Assembly: GCA_040386335.1 (NCBI GenBank)
Contig: JAZKFT010000011.1
Location: forward strand, 124,001-188,000
DNA length: 64,000 bases
Source of the DNA: JAZKFT01 sp040386335
Lineage (GTDB): Bacteria; Bacteroidota; Bacteroidia; Chitinophagales; Chitinophagaceae
Reading direction: 5' to 3'
This document shows, piece by piece, positions 45,001-53,408 of this stretch. Positions within the stretch are counted from its first letter, which is position 1; each line of letters opens with the position of its first letter. Both the position numbers and the translations under genes were made by a program. Under the pieces are notes generated by a model, which did not search any database, had not been told where the DNA came from, and saw only the letters and a list, made by a program, of their open reading frames with translations.

Positions 45001-45195
45001 GGCTTCATTGCCCGGCATCGCTGTTACACGCACAGCTTGTCCGCCTTTGCTGTCAGTCTTCCAGATATCAGTTTCAAAACAAAAATAGATGGTGTTGCCA
45101 TCAGGTGTAAGCGATGGGTTGGAAAGGAAATAAGACTCCTGTGCGATGGCATTCATGCCAAGCGAAACCAGCACTAATACAAATACTTTCTTCAT
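42097..45195 (-). CDS. Tricorn-like exported protease (PD40 propeller, PDZ, S41 core)
   Basis: The 1032-residue protein starts with the signal MKKVFVLVLVSLGMNAIAQ. About 500 residues of WD40-like PD40 blades follow (SPDGKWLAFTSNQYGNSDVY, SPDGKKLAFISRGELF, SPDGRYIYFTTN), forming the tricorn-type propellers. The C-terminal third has the tricorn C1 region, LGELNSSHMGFA with the candidate catalytic His, a PDZ domain (SIQPGDVLIKVDGETVN) and the S41 peptidase core: ALILDLRYNTGGNVHD, LVLLINEQSLSDAEMTAEGF with the nucleophile Ser, and GVQPDIKV. It resembles tricorn proteases that cut oligopeptides; in Bacteroidota they are exported and probably periplasmic. Confidence 0.93.
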   Translation of the reverse strand: MKKVFVLVLVSLGMNAIAQESYFLSNPSLTPDGNTIYFCFETDIWKTDSKGGQAVRVTAMPGNEANPRVSPDGKWLAFTSNQYGNSDVYIMPTNGGDIKQITFHAANDQMNCWGWNSQTIYFTSNRYNREAAYKVGIGGGTPVRVFNDYFFSYDHNIAGHPTTGEIFFNDTWESSNQAQRKRYKGPFNPDIQSYNPATKQYKRYTDYEGKDFGATLDSKGNLYFISDEGTGEYNLFTISNGKKTALTSYSTSIKAPQVNANGGKIVFQKDYQLWLFDVAAGKAQPVNVSISRNNILTKDQDYDVKGKISTFDISPDGKKLAFISRGELFVSDVEGKIIRQLDKGNAERSTEVMWKADNKTLIYTQTVNGYLNLFSMRADSAGSPKEMTRFPVDHRSISYNKNRSKILFYKGKHDLCLMDMKTMDVKTIAKDEFWGNGEATAYFSPNDEWVLYCAYRNFEHDMFLYNVKDDKSINLSNSGVTETNPVWSPDGRYIYFTTNQLKPAYPFGLNGSHIYRLPLEKWDDGFKMEKYNELFKKDTTKKKDSAITVDVSKLMERVERISPAFGSQNVPYIIQKGDKTTVLYVSDHAEGNNTLWKTVIEPFIPNKTEKVGDASFYGIAEAEGKYFILSGGNISKLNLDAPVNKIEPIALSYVFRRNLQEEFAQMFYEAWAKVEVNFYDEKFHGIDWKAIRERYRFFVPNITNRNDLGVLLNDMLGELNSSHMGFATAGDDTKVPFTSQTVETGIVWDRTEPYTVSRILKQSAVDKKGISIQPGDVLIKVDGETVNPAEDRNKYFTRPSADKELKLSFQRKDKTVYEVFTHTQNSLVNNLYSEWEDQCQQQVDSKSKNRIGYFHMQNMGQGELERFLIDATQDFYKKDALILDLRYNTGGNVHDDVLRFLQQKAYLKWKYREGALTPQSNFAPSDKPLVLLINEQSLSDAEMTAEGFKALKLGKIIGNGTYRWIIFTGGVGLVDGSTVRMPSWGCYTLDGKDIETNGVQPDIKVINTWEDKMNGRDPQLDRAIEEILRELK

Positions 45196-45410
45196 AGCTG
45201 TCTGTAATTTTGGTTTTTAAAGATGCAGGAAAGAAAATTCGTAACAAATTTTGTTTGATGAATGGCTGGGATAACCGGAAAGGCATCATTAACGTCGTAA
45301 CCGGTCACGACTCCATAAAGTCAATTTTACAGGATCATTTCATGCAATTCTTTTGTAAGAAAAAATACTGTTTATGCAATGATACAATTCCAAAAGCCGT
45401 CAATTCTGGT

Positions 45411-46097
45411 ATGAAACAACTACTCACAGGATTACTGTTAATATGCTCGTACATAGGTTATGGGCAAAAACCAGGTTGGCAACTGTCGTTCCAGTTGCAA
45501 CCGGAAATGACCTGTTATAAGGAAAGTTATTACTGGCACACGGGAAATCCTAGCAAAAACTCTTTGAACGTTGGGGGTTCCATTTTAATTCAAAGAAACA
45601 TTGGCAGCAGTTTTTTTATCAACAGCGGATTGGGTTTTATTTCAAGAAAACTCAACACATCCACGTTTCTAAACCAGGCTGCATTGCCTCCCCCTAATCA
45701 GAGCTTTACCATGGAGCTTGTAACTACAAAGTCAATTGCCAACAGAACTTTGTTTTTACCTGTTACTGTGGGTTATAACGTGTTTTTGGGTAAAACGCTG
45801 AGTGGCTTCGTAACCACCGGCTTTACCGCCAACTATTTGCTAAACACCTATTACAGGTCTAATTTTTCAAAATACAACGGTGCTTACAAAAAGAATTACT
45901 GGCAAGGTTATTCTCTAAACGCAGGCCTGGGCGCTGACTACAAGATCAATAACAAAATAGCTGCGACAAGTAGCCTGTCATATGCATTTGTAAACACCGT
46001 AAAACCGGACGATTACCTTCTAACTCAAAATGGCGATGGCCGCACATTATCACACAAATTTTTGACCCTGAATATTGGAGTAAAAGTCTCATTGTAA
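45411..46097 (+). CDS. Outer-membrane beta-barrel protein, OmpW/PorT-like size
   Basis: The start at 45411 gives a standard signal (MKQLLTGLLLICSYIGYGQ) and 228 residues; an in-frame start 67 codons upstream gives a long non-signal extension and is rejected. Alternating beta strands rich in aromatic and Gly residues follow (NVGGSILIQRNIGSSFFINSG, LSGFVTTGFTANYLL, YSLNAGLGADYKINNKIA, KFLTLNIGVKVSL), consistent with an 8-stranded barrel of the beta_barrel outer-membrane family ending in Leu. Function unknown. Confidence 0.8.
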   Translation: MKQLLTGLLLICSYIGYGQKPGWQLSFQLQPEMTCYKESYYWHTGNPSKNSLNVGGSILIQRNIGSSFFINSGLGFISRKLNTSTFLNQAALPPPNQSFTMELVTTKSIANRTLFLPVTVGYNVFLGKTLSGFVTTGFTANYLLNTYYRSNFSKYNGAYKKNYWQGYSLNAGLGADYKINNKIAATSSLSYAFVNTVKPDDYLLTQNGDGRTLSHKFLTLNIGVKVSL

Positions 46098-46110
46098 ATA
46101 TTCCTTTCAT

Positions 46111-46147
46111 AAAAACAGGTGATGCTATTTGGGCACCACCTGTTTTT
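46111..46147. terminator. Bidirectional terminator
   Basis: AAAAACAGGTG (46111-46121) pairs perfectly with CACCTGTTTTT (46137-46147); A and T runs on each side serve both convergent genes. Confidence 0.8.
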
Positions 46148-46171
46148 TATTTACAACAATAGGTCGAGCCT

Positions 46172-48115
46172 TTATTTTTTCAACAGGGCTTGCCAAACGG
46201 CCTCGTTGGTCACTATCGGGTATTTCTTTTTTAAAGCATCAAGCCATTTTGTTTCCAGCACCTGCTGGTAGTCGTTGATTACAAAGCCACGGGCCTCTTC
46301 AAAACTGCGCTGGCCGGGATCGTTAATGGTATTGACGATATAGCAAAAGGTCTGGCTGCTGTCCTGCCCGTTGGTGATAATGGGGGTAAACATCTTCGCC
46401 TTTAAATCCAACTTTCCTTCTACTGGAAGCTGGCTTTGTTCAAAGCGGTTGCTGTCGGCCAGTAATTTGTTTTCGAACTGACTGGCTATTTTACGCCAGT
46501 CGCTGATATTGGCTTCCATCTGTTGCCTGGCAGCCGTAATCGTAGCCTGGTCTGTTCCGGTAACGATAATGGCGTTTACACTCGGCCCCCATTTGTATTT
46601 AGCTTTATTGGCAGCATAATGTTTCACCAGGCCTGCATTGTCTTCAGCAGCCTTGTTCCACACCATTTTTTCTGTTACTTCAAAATTGAGGTTGGCATCT
46701 TTAAATTCCTGCAACTGGTTTTTAAAGTCAGGATTAAACTCCTCCATGTGTTTTTTGTAATATTCAGCTGCTGTAACGTTGGTATATTTCTCCAATAGTT
46801 CTTCATATCCTTTTGTGCTAAGGTCACTTACACTACCCCGGACTGCTTTTATAAACATCACCCAATTGTCTGCGTTTATGGTTTGTTTAGTAAAGCGAAA
46901 CAACTCAGTTTTGGCAGTTACATCCTTGATGGCAGTGGTGGGTTTATTAACAAAGGCACTATCGGTATAAGCCCAAAGTGACTTTTTATTTAATGTTTTA
47001 GACGTCTTATAACCAATTTTGGTAAGCAAGCTTTTAATAAGCGTTGTTTTGGCTTCTTCCATGCGGTTGTCGGACACTACTTTTTGCTTCAGGTTGCTGG
47101 TTACAGTTGCATCATTCTGATCGCTGCTAACGGGAATATATTCCACCAGTTTGAGAATATGCACACCAAATGCAGTAGTAAATGGCTTGCTGATATCACC
47201 CTTATTTTTAAGTGCATAAGCCGCATTTTCGAAACTGGCATCATAGCTACCTACACCGAATTCGGGCAACAGGCCGCCATTTTGATAGCTGGTTTTATCC
47301 ATGCTGTGGGTTTGGGCAAGTGCGCCAAAATCTTCCCCTTTGATTAGTTGGTTGTACACCGTATTTGCCTTATCCAGCAACGCTTTTTTCTCACCATCAG
47401 TGGAACCGGGCTGATAGGCAAAGAGTATCTGGGCCACTTTTATTTTGCCGATGGCTTTACGCTCTGCCACTTTCTTAAAAATATGGTACGCCCTTGAAGT
47501 TCTGATGGGTTCTGTAAACTGACCCACTTTTAAATCATATACTGCATTTTCTACCTTGTATGGCAGCGAGAATGCAGTAACCCATCCCAGGTCTCCATGT
47601 GTATTGTCTCTAAACTCCTTGTCGTTACAAAACTCATCGAATACTTTTTCGAAATCAACATTGGCTTCCAGTTTATGCATGGCCTTCTCAGCGGCCTCTT
47701 CCGCATCGTGCTGGCGCTGTGGATTTTTTGGGTCAAAGCCAATGATAATATCCATCAGTCGCAGGTCTTTCTGGCTGCGCTGGAAAGCTTCATTTACCAG
47801 CGATGTAATGTTGGCTTCCTCCGAAAAATAATTGTCTTCTATCTGCCGCCTGAAATCGCCTAATTCGTTTACCTGGTTAAACTGGGTATCCAGCCGCTTA
47901 TCGTAGGCATCCTGCACTTTTAGTTTGTAATTAATAAAGAGTGGCAGGTAATCTTTCATCGCCTTGGTCTTATCTTCTGTGGGGCTCAGGTTGCGGTTAA
48001 ACTGGCGGAGAAATTCTTCTTTGGTCACTTTATTTTTACCAAAGCTGAATAAGGGTTGTGCATGGCTGCCTGCGAGGGCCATCATGATACATGCACCGGA
48101 TAACAATTTTCTCAT
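46172..48115 (-). CDS. Periplasmic parvulin-type peptidyl-prolyl isomerase (SurA-like)
   Basis: The ATG at 48115 gives the signal MRKLLSGACIMMALAGSHA; an ATG seven codons upstream is possible. The 647-residue protein has a SurA-like N-terminal chaperone part (EEFLRQFNRNL, YLPLFINYKLKVQDAYDKRLD). Two parvulin (rotamase) domains follow: about residues 115-225 (VDFEKVFDEFCNDKEFRDN, GDLGWVTAFSLPYKVENAVYDL) and 230-330 (VAQILFAYQPGSTDGEKKAL, NGGLLPEFGVGSYDASFENAAY, GVHILKLVEYIP). The long C-terminal part is helical with a third, weaker rotamase-like region. It should assist outer-membrane protein folding in the periplasm. Confidence 0.9.
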   Translation of the reverse strand: MRKLLSGACIMMALAGSHAQPLFSFGKNKVTKEEFLRQFNRNLSPTEDKTKAMKDYLPLFINYKLKVQDAYDKRLDTQFNQVNELGDFRRQIEDNYFSEEANITSLVNEAFQRSQKDLRLMDIIIGFDPKNPQRQHDAEEAAEKAMHKLEANVDFEKVFDEFCNDKEFRDNTHGDLGWVTAFSLPYKVENAVYDLKVGQFTEPIRTSRAYHIFKKVAERKAIGKIKVAQILFAYQPGSTDGEKKALLDKANTVYNQLIKGEDFGALAQTHSMDKTSYQNGGLLPEFGVGSYDASFENAAYALKNKGDISKPFTTAFGVHILKLVEYIPVSSDQNDATVTSNLKQKVVSDNRMEEAKTTLIKSLLTKIGYKTSKTLNKKSLWAYTDSAFVNKPTTAIKDVTAKTELFRFTKQTINADNWVMFIKAVRGSVSDLSTKGYEELLEKYTNVTAAEYYKKHMEEFNPDFKNQLQEFKDANLNFEVTEKMVWNKAAEDNAGLVKHYAANKAKYKWGPSVNAIIVTGTDQATITAARQQMEANISDWRKIASQFENKLLADSNRFEQSQLPVEGKLDLKAKMFTPIITNGQDSSQTFCYIVNTINDPGQRSFEEARGFVINDYQQVLETKWLDALKKKYPIVTNEAVWQALLKK

Positions 48116-48189
48116 ACTTGGTTTGGGTTTTTCCATGGGTGGTGCCCATGGCTGCTGTATTGTGCCTCTCTGGGCTTTATCGGATAGGA

Positions 48190-48228
48190 TTTTTAATAAT
48201 CAATAATCAACACACAATTTTCAAATTT
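48190..48228 (+). repeat. A+T-rich dispersed repeat, copy 2
   Basis: TTTTTAATAATCAATAATCA and the bases after it match the 25122-25160 segment at most positions. The copy is in the upstream region of the isomerase gene. Confidence 0.5.
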
Positions 48229-48292
48229 CAAGTTATATGGAGTGGGTTCGCCATTGAAAATTGTCGGTTGCTCATTGCATATTGCCCATTGC

Positions 48293-49732
48293 TCATTGTT
48301 TCTGCTGCCTTACTTTCTGCATCAGCACTTTATCCAGGTCGTCCAGCGACAGGTTTTTTGCGATGATGTGTTTTTGCTTATCCAGTAAAAACATTGTCGG
48401 AGTCGTCCGCACATCATATAACTGGTGATAATTGGGCAGGTTGGCTTTTTCTTCTTCGGCCCTCATGGCTGCAGTTTGGTGTACATGTGTCCATCCTGCC
48501 GCATTCTTATCTATAAATGGCTTCCAGTCGGCGAGGCTTGTTTCAGCACTCATCACAGCGTAAATACTCACGCCTTTTTCTTTCCAGGATGATTTATAAA
48601 AAGAGTCTACCCGCGGCACCTCGGTTTTGCAATGACCGCAGTTGGGATCCCAAAAAACCACGACAGTGAAGTTTCCCGGTTGGGCGTATAGCGGCTTGGG
48701 TTTGCCGGCTGTATCTACCAGGTTAAGGTCCGCAGCTGCCTCTCCTACCTGGTTGCTGATCAGCATCATAGCCCTGTCTTCTATTTGTTTTAATTGCTTT
48801 TCGGTAAGCCAGGTCACTTGCTTTGTGGCAAAGTATTTTTCATAGACATGTACAAATACCTTGTCCTGCCCCATTATTTTAGGGTTGAAATAATTATCTA
48901 CAAAATAGCCAATCAGGTACTGAAACATTTCGGGGTCGTTGCGGCCAAGGGCCATCATCCAGTTGAATTCGTGGATAATGCTATCAGGCTCCGGCTGCAC
49001 ATAGGCAGACATGTAATAGTTCAATTTCTTTTCAAACACGGGTGTCCGCACCAATCTGCCATCCATAAAATTTACACCATCCCAAAAATGCTGGCGGTTG
49101 TAGTAATAGATGCCGAGGCTATCCTGGTACGTTTTAGGATTTTTCAATTTGTCTGGCATTACCATATCCTGCATGGAACCAAAAATTGCCGAGAGCAAAC
49201 TGCCCGGTTGTTCCTTCATTACCTTTTTGCGGTAATTCTCCATGTCTTTTACATTCTTGTCCACGATGGCCTGCTGTTTTGCCTTTTCTGCTGGGTCGGT
49301 TGCCCTTGCCAGGTTTGCCTTAGCCTGTTCTGCGGCAGAACCTCTATTGGAAACGTAGGCTGTATAAATTTTAAACTGGTCGTTTTCCGGGCTGCCAACA
49401 AATTTGGTGAGCGCTTCCGGGTTAGTGGTATCGGTGATGACTGTAAACACCTGCTTTTTGCCTACCAGCATCTCCATGAGTAATTTGCTCTTGGAAATGG
49501 CCAGCAGGTAAATGCCTTGTGCCAAAGGTTTTTTTCCCTGGAAAACGCCCCGGCCATTTTCGTCGAGGTATGCGCTATCACCAATGGGCATCATTTTACC
49601 GTAATAGTAGCCCATGTAAACCCATGTTTTTTTCAGGGGTTTTATCTCCACATTGATCTTGTAGCCAGTAGTTTGGGCAATACCTGTAAGAGCCATCAAC
49701 ACAATCCCAACTGGGATTACAATTCGCTTCAT
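48293..49732 (-). CDS. TlpA-type thioredoxin-fold protein with DUF4369/DUF5106-like N-terminus
   Basis: The 479-residue exported protein has the signal MKRIVIPVGIVLMALTGIAQ. A beta-sandwich domain (DUF4369-like; YKINVEIKPLKKTWVYMGYYYG, GIYLLAISKSKLLMEML) and a helical middle (DUF5106-like, about 150-330) follow. The C-terminal 140 residues are a thioredoxin domain with the active site DPNCGHCKTEVPR (CxxC) and a cis-Pro in RTTPTMFLLD. Such proteins reduce or isomerise disulfides in the periplasm of Bacteroidota. It is divergent from pyrH. Confidence 0.9.
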   Translation of the reverse strand: MKRIVIPVGIVLMALTGIAQTTGYKINVEIKPLKKTWVYMGYYYGKMMPIGDSAYLDENGRGVFQGKKPLAQGIYLLAISKSKLLMEMLVGKKQVFTVITDTTNPEALTKFVGSPENDQFKIYTAYVSNRGSAAEQAKANLARATDPAEKAKQQAIVDKNVKDMENYRKKVMKEQPGSLLSAIFGSMQDMVMPDKLKNPKTYQDSLGIYYYNRQHFWDGVNFMDGRLVRTPVFEKKLNYYMSAYVQPEPDSIIHEFNWMMALGRNDPEMFQYLIGYFVDNYFNPKIMGQDKVFVHVYEKYFATKQVTWLTEKQLKQIEDRAMMLISNQVGEAAADLNLVDTAGKPKPLYAQPGNFTVVVFWDPNCGHCKTEVPRVDSFYKSSWKEKGVSIYAVMSAETSLADWKPFIDKNAAGWTHVHQTAAMRAEEEKANLPNYHQLYDVRTTPTMFLLDKQKHIIAKNLSLDDLDKVLMQKVRQQKQ

Positions 49733-50032
49733 GCCGTAATGATTATTTTTTTGAGAGCCGTAAAATTAAAGGAATAAGCTATTGGAAATGTTAAGCATTT
49801 GGTAGAGAAACCGGTTTAGGGTTTAGGGTTTAGGGTTTAGGGTTGCCAGTATTAATCTAACAATGGTTGTAGATGCCGTTCAGGTTCCTTTCCTACGAAT
49901 ATTCAAAAGTCAGTCATAGAAATTGCTGCTTTGCGGGATTGACCCTAAACCCTAAACCTCTAAACCCTAAACCTTCTTTTGTTTAGGAAACTGAAACGTA
50001 GATATTTGCAGCGTTAAAAAAACAACTACCTG
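49733..50032. repeat. Intergenic region with inverted blocks of TTTAGGG-type heptamers
   Basis: Four exact tandem copies of TTTAGGG lie at 49815-49842. About 100 bases further on are complementary CCCTAAA units at 49943-49949, 49950-49956 and 49965-49971, with an interrupted unit between. The two blocks could pair into a long stem. No gene is supportable; the pyrH promoter must lie in 49975-50030. Confidence 0.85.
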
Positions 50033-50743
50033 ATGCTCCCTAAGTATAAACGTATCCTGCTGAAGCTTTCCGGCGAATCTTTGATGGGCGATAAGAATTT
50101 TGGCCTCGACAGTAATGTACTGGCTCAATACAGTAAAGACATAAAAGAGATCACCAACCTGGGGGTTCAGGTGGCCATAGTAATTGGTGGCGGTAATATC
50201 TACCGCGGTATGAATGAAGCCGAAACCGGTATAGAACGTGCCCAGGGCGACTATATGGGTATGCTCGCCACCGTAATTAATGGCATGGCATTACAGAGTG
50301 CGCTGGAAAAAGAAGGCGTATATACCCGGCTGCAAAGCGCTATTAAAATGGAGCAGATAGCAGAACCTTATATCCGTCGCCGTGCCATGCGCCACCTGGA
50401 AAAAGGCCGTGTGGTGATATTTGGAGCCGGCACCGGTAACCCGTATTTTACCACAGATACCGCCGGCAGCTTAAGGGCTATTGAAATAAAAGCAGATGTT
50501 ATTTTAAAAGGCACCAGGGTAGATGGCATTTATACCGCAGACCCCGAAAAAGACCCCACCGCCACCAAGTACGACAATATCACTTTTAAAGAGTGTTTTG
50601 ATCAAAACCTGAAAGTGATGGACATGACAGCCTTTACACTTTGTATGGAAAATAACCTCCCTATTATTGTGTTCGATATGAATAAACGCGGCAACCTGCT
50701 GAGTGTGGTGAGCGGTGATAAGGTGGGAACACTGGTGAAATAA
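50033..50743 (+). CDS. pyrH: Uridylate (UMP) kinase
   Basis: PyrH phosphorylates UMP to UDP in pyrimidine nucleotide synthesis. The 236-residue cytoplasmic protein matches the amino-acid-kinase-fold bacterial family in length and motifs: YKRILLKLSGESLMGD (ATP-binding start), VAIVIGGGNIYRG, DYMGMLATVINGMALQSALE, RRAMRHLEKGRVVIFGAGTGNPYFTTDTA split over the UMP site, and KVMDMTAFTLCMENNLPIIVFD. It is normally a single-copy essential gene. A terminator follows. Confidence 0.97.
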   Translation: MLPKYKRILLKLSGESLMGDKNFGLDSNVLAQYSKDIKEITNLGVQVAIVIGGGNIYRGMNEAETGIERAQGDYMGMLATVINGMALQSALEKEGVYTRLQSAIKMEQIAEPYIRRRAMRHLEKGRVVIFGAGTGNPYFTTDTAGSLRAIEIKADVILKGTRVDGIYTADPEKDPTATKYDNITFKECFDQNLKVMDMTAFTLCMENNLPIIVFDMNKRGNLLSVVSGDKVGTLVK

Positions 50744-50833
50744 GTCATTAGGGCTACAGTTCATTGACTGTTCCCTTTTGAATACTATAAGGTTCCATTT
50801 TGACCAGTACACAAAATAAATAATCATTCAAAA

Positions 50834-50860
50834 GCCCCGGACACTACCCGGGGCCTTATT
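50834..50860 (+). terminator. Rho-independent terminator after pyrH
   Basis: GCCCCGG (50834-50840) pairs with CCGGGGC (50848-50854), followed by a T-rich stretch. Confidence 0.75.
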
Positions 50861-50921
50861 TTTTCCACATGCTATTGCAGGTGCAATCAGGATGTTTTAC
50901 ATTAGTGAAAATTTAATAATT

Positions 50922-51374
50922 ATGAATTTTCAAACAATGAACAAGCAACGGAAGTTTATACTGATAGCCGCTGCCGTAGGATTAATTTCCATGTTTTTAC
51001 CCTGGATATCGATAGGTATGTTTGGTAGTGTAAATGGATTGCATGGAGCAGGTTTCCTTGCATTATTTGCATTTGCAGGCGCTGGTGCTGTAGCTTTCCT
51101 CGGTGATCAAACAAAAAGCCTGGATAAGACTATGTGGTTTGTGGCATTAGCTTGTGGTGCCATTGCTACGCTTATCATTGTCATCAATTTCATTAGAATT
51201 ATCGGCTACATCACCCCGGGCTTTGGTGCGTGGCTGGCGGTGGCAGGCGCCGTTGGCGTTCTGGGCTCTGCCTGGATGTTTAAAAGCCCTGGTGACGACA
51301 TTAAAAGTGGTTTCGACAGCCTGAAGAAGAACATATCAGACAGAAGCAATCAACCACCAGCACCCCGTAGCTAA
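50922..51374 (+). CDS. Four-helix membrane protein of unknown function
   Basis: 150 residues from the ATG at 50922 (ATGs at 50892 and 50937 are alternatives). Four hydrophobic segments: FILIAAAVGLISMFLPWISIG, GFLALFAFAGAGAVAFLG, MWFVALACGAIATLIIVINF and GAWLAVAGAVGVLGSAW; a polar C-terminal tail follows. The FLPWISIG region resembles small inner-membrane proteins of unknown role. No partner is evident; it ends at a hairpin shared with the convergent gene. Confidence 0.65.
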   Translation: MNFQTMNKQRKFILIAAAVGLISMFLPWISIGMFGSVNGLHGAGFLALFAFAGAGAVAFLGDQTKSLDKTMWFVALACGAIATLIIVINFIRIIGYITPGFGAWLAVAGAVGVLGSAWMFKSPGDDIKSGFDSLKKNISDRSNQPPAPRS

Positions 51375-51397
51375 TTTAATCTACTGTTTTTCGTTAG

Positions 51398-51430
51398 AAG
51401 GCACACTTTATGCATCCATAAGTGTGCCTT
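51398..51430. terminator. Bidirectional terminator
   Basis: AAGGCACACTT (51398-51408) pairs perfectly with AAGTGTGCCTT (51420-51430) between two convergent genes, next to T-rich flanks. Confidence 0.8.
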
Positions 51431-51433
51431 TAT

Positions 51434-52537
51434 TTATTTGGCAAATGCTCGCTGTAACAGCCCTTTGAGTTTATCATATGGAAGAAACAGGGTGATTTCC
51501 CCAACCGCATAGGCAGCAATTTCATAGGGCACATAATTAAAACCCACGCCTTTTCCCGTGATATAAAAGTTATCAGTGGGTTCTATTTTGCTTACCAGCA
51601 GTACACCACCATCTTGATATCTCAGTTTGGCCCCTTTGGCTATATTAAACTTCGCCCTTACAGCAGCATCGAGAAGGGCAGCTAGTTTTTGTTTGCCGGT
51701 GGGGGTAAATACATCAGCCAGTTTCAGTGCCTTTAGATTTTTAATGTCCAACACACTCATACTGGTGCCCCCATTGCCATGAGCACCCCCGGTAAAGCTC
51801 CAGCTAAAATCTGCAATAGAGATGTAAGTGTCGCTCTGATACAGTATCGTATGTCTTCTTTCGCTGCTTAAAGACTTGCTGCCTGCATATTCTTTGATTT
51901 CTGATTTCTTCATAGATGCCAGGTCTCTTTTCCAGCTGGCCAAATCCTTATTTTTTTCATCCACAAAAAATTTGCCGATTGAAATAGCGGGGTTTCTATT
52001 ACCAAATTGCTGGTTTACCCATTTTTTTAGAAAGCCTGCCAGTGGTGCCGGCGTACTGCTCACAGGCCATAATGCCGATGCGAAATAACTGTAGCTTGGG
52101 TTTCTGCCTTTTTCCAGGCCTATAGGATATTCGGTATCGTAAGTGGTGTACACAACATCAAAATATGGAGGTGGTATTGTTTTGCTTTCGGTAAAAGAAA
52201 AAGAAAGGCTGGTCATTTTTTCGGCTGCTGTATTTCTCCAGGTGCCACTAAAAGCCCCTGCGTTGTAGGTGCCGTCAAAATATTCCGAATTTTCCTGCCC
52301 GAAGGCCACAATGTGCAAAGAGTCCTCTTTTGATTCAAAATCCATAAGGCGCATGGGTATTTGCTTGCTGTCGTAATAGTAATAGCCATTGTAACTCTTC
52401 CCTGTTTTTTGCAGATACATGGTTGCAGGGTAATTTCCTATGACACCAGTCAGAACTTTATTCCAACTGATGGCGTTATTTTGTGCACGGGTGTTTGTAG
52501 AGATGGCCACAATGGCCAGCAAGCAAAATATTTTCAT
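51434..52537 (-). CDS. Exported DUF3298/DUF4163-type protein
   Basis: The start at 52537 gives the signal MKIFCLLAIVAISTNTRAQ and 367 residues; the open frame runs 20 codons further upstream without signal character. The middle part resembles the DUF4163 plus DUF3298 pair (FDVVYTTYDTEYPIGLEKG; DTYISIADFSWSFTGGAHGNGGTS split over two strands; LKLADVFTPTGKQKLAALLDAAVRAKF; FNYVPYEIAAYAVGEITLFLPYDKL), the fold also seen in RsiV. Such proteins bind unknown ligands in the envelope. It sits divergent from pdxH. Confidence 0.82.
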   Translation of the reverse strand: MKIFCLLAIVAISTNTRAQNNAISWNKVLTGVIGNYPATMYLQKTGKSYNGYYYYDSKQIPMRLMDFESKEDSLHIVAFGQENSEYFDGTYNAGAFSGTWRNTAAEKMTSLSFSFTESKTIPPPYFDVVYTTYDTEYPIGLEKGRNPSYSYFASALWPVSSTPAPLAGFLKKWVNQQFGNRNPAISIGKFFVDEKNKDLASWKRDLASMKKSEIKEYAGSKSLSSERRHTILYQSDTYISIADFSWSFTGGAHGNGGTSMSVLDIKNLKALKLADVFTPTGKQKLAALLDAAVRAKFNIAKGAKLRYQDGGVLLVSKIEPTDNFYITGKGVGFNYVPYEIAAYAVGEITLFLPYDKLKGLLQRAFAK

Positions 52538-52668
52538 GGTTACTTTTTTAGCATTATAAAAAAACGCCGCCAGGAACACGAAGGAGCCATAAGCCAACCC
52601 TGGCGAGCCTTATGCCCTTTCTGCTTTTCACAAACACGGGCAGGTAGCGGCAAAAACTCAATTAGAAA

Positions 52669-53307
52669 ATGGAATCAATAGCTAATATCCGAAAAGATTA
52701 CAAGCTGCAGTCTTTAGATGAACATGACGTCGCTGCAACTCCCATCGGTCAATTTACGGCCTGGTGGAGCGATGCCGTCAATAGTAATATAGACGAGATA
52801 AATGCCATGACCCTGGCCACTGCCACGCCGGCAGGCAAGCCCGATGCCCGTATTGTTTTGCTGAAAGGATTTGATGATAAAGGCTTTGTTTTTTTTACCA
52901 ATTACGAAAGCCGCAAAGGGCAGGAACTGGCTGCAAATCCCTTTGCCACATTGGTCTTTTTTTGGAAAGAACTGGAAAGGCAGGTCCGTATAGAAGGATC
53001 GGTAGAAAAAATAAATGAACAGGACAGCGATGCCTATTTCCATTCCAGGCCGGTTGGCAGCCGCATTGGTGCCTGGGCCTCGCCTCAAAGCACAATCATC
53101 AGCAACAGAAATTTACTGGAAGAGAACGTGAAGGAGCTTGAAATAAAATATACCGGGAGCCTTATCCCCAGGCCGGAGCATTGGGGTGGCTATATCGTGT
53201 TGCCAACACAAGTAGAATATTGGCAGGGCCGCAGCAGCAGGCTCCACGACAGGATACGTTACAGGATGGAAAACGGTGCCTGGGTTATTGAGAGGCTGGC
53301 ACCATAG
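52669..53307 (+). CDS. pdxH: Pyridoxamine 5'-phosphate oxidase
   Basis: PdxH is an FMN-dependent oxidase that converts pyridoxine or pyridoxamine 5'-phosphate into pyridoxal 5'-phosphate. The 212 residues match the family: IRKDYKLQSLDEHDV at the N-terminus, PDARIVLLKGFDDKGFVFFTNYESRKG (FMN site, written here in two family blocks), FFWKELERQVRIEG, SRPVGSRIGAWASPQS, and the C-terminal EYWQGRSSRLHDRI with the conserved PLP-binding Arg residues. No missing residues are apparent. Confidence 0.96.
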   Translation: MESIANIRKDYKLQSLDEHDVAATPIGQFTAWWSDAVNSNIDEINAMTLATATPAGKPDARIVLLKGFDDKGFVFFTNYESRKGQELAANPFATLVFFWKELERQVRIEGSVEKINEQDSDAYFHSRPVGSRIGAWASPQSTIISNRNLLEENVKELEIKYTGSLIPRPEHWGGYIVLPTQVEYWQGRSSRLHDRIRYRMENGAWVIERLAP

Positions 53308-53311
53308 TTTA

Positions 53312-53397
53312 CAGTTCGCATGTTTACGAGTTCACAAGTTCCATTGTTGTGCTGATACATCTAAAACAGGTGAACAATGGAACTCGTAAACTTGTGA
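53312..53397. repeat. Imperfect inverted repeat between convergent pdxH and THX genes
   Basis: The left part (about 53312-53345) and the reverse complement of 53371-53397 agree (core GTTTACGAGTT and CCATTGTT). The left arm carries an extra CACAAGTT unit, apparently a local duplication. It may terminate both genes. Confidence 0.65.
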
Positions 53398-53408
53398 ACC
53401 TAACAGTA

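Noticed and set aside
45210..45410. N-terminal extension of the beta-barrel protein
   Set aside because: The extension has no homology character and a normal signal peptide starts at 45411.
49815..49971. Interpretation of TTTAGGG repeats as a true telomere or chromosome end
   Set aside because: The repeats are few, face each other and lie between ordinary housekeeping genes in the middle of the window; a linear chromosome end is not supported.
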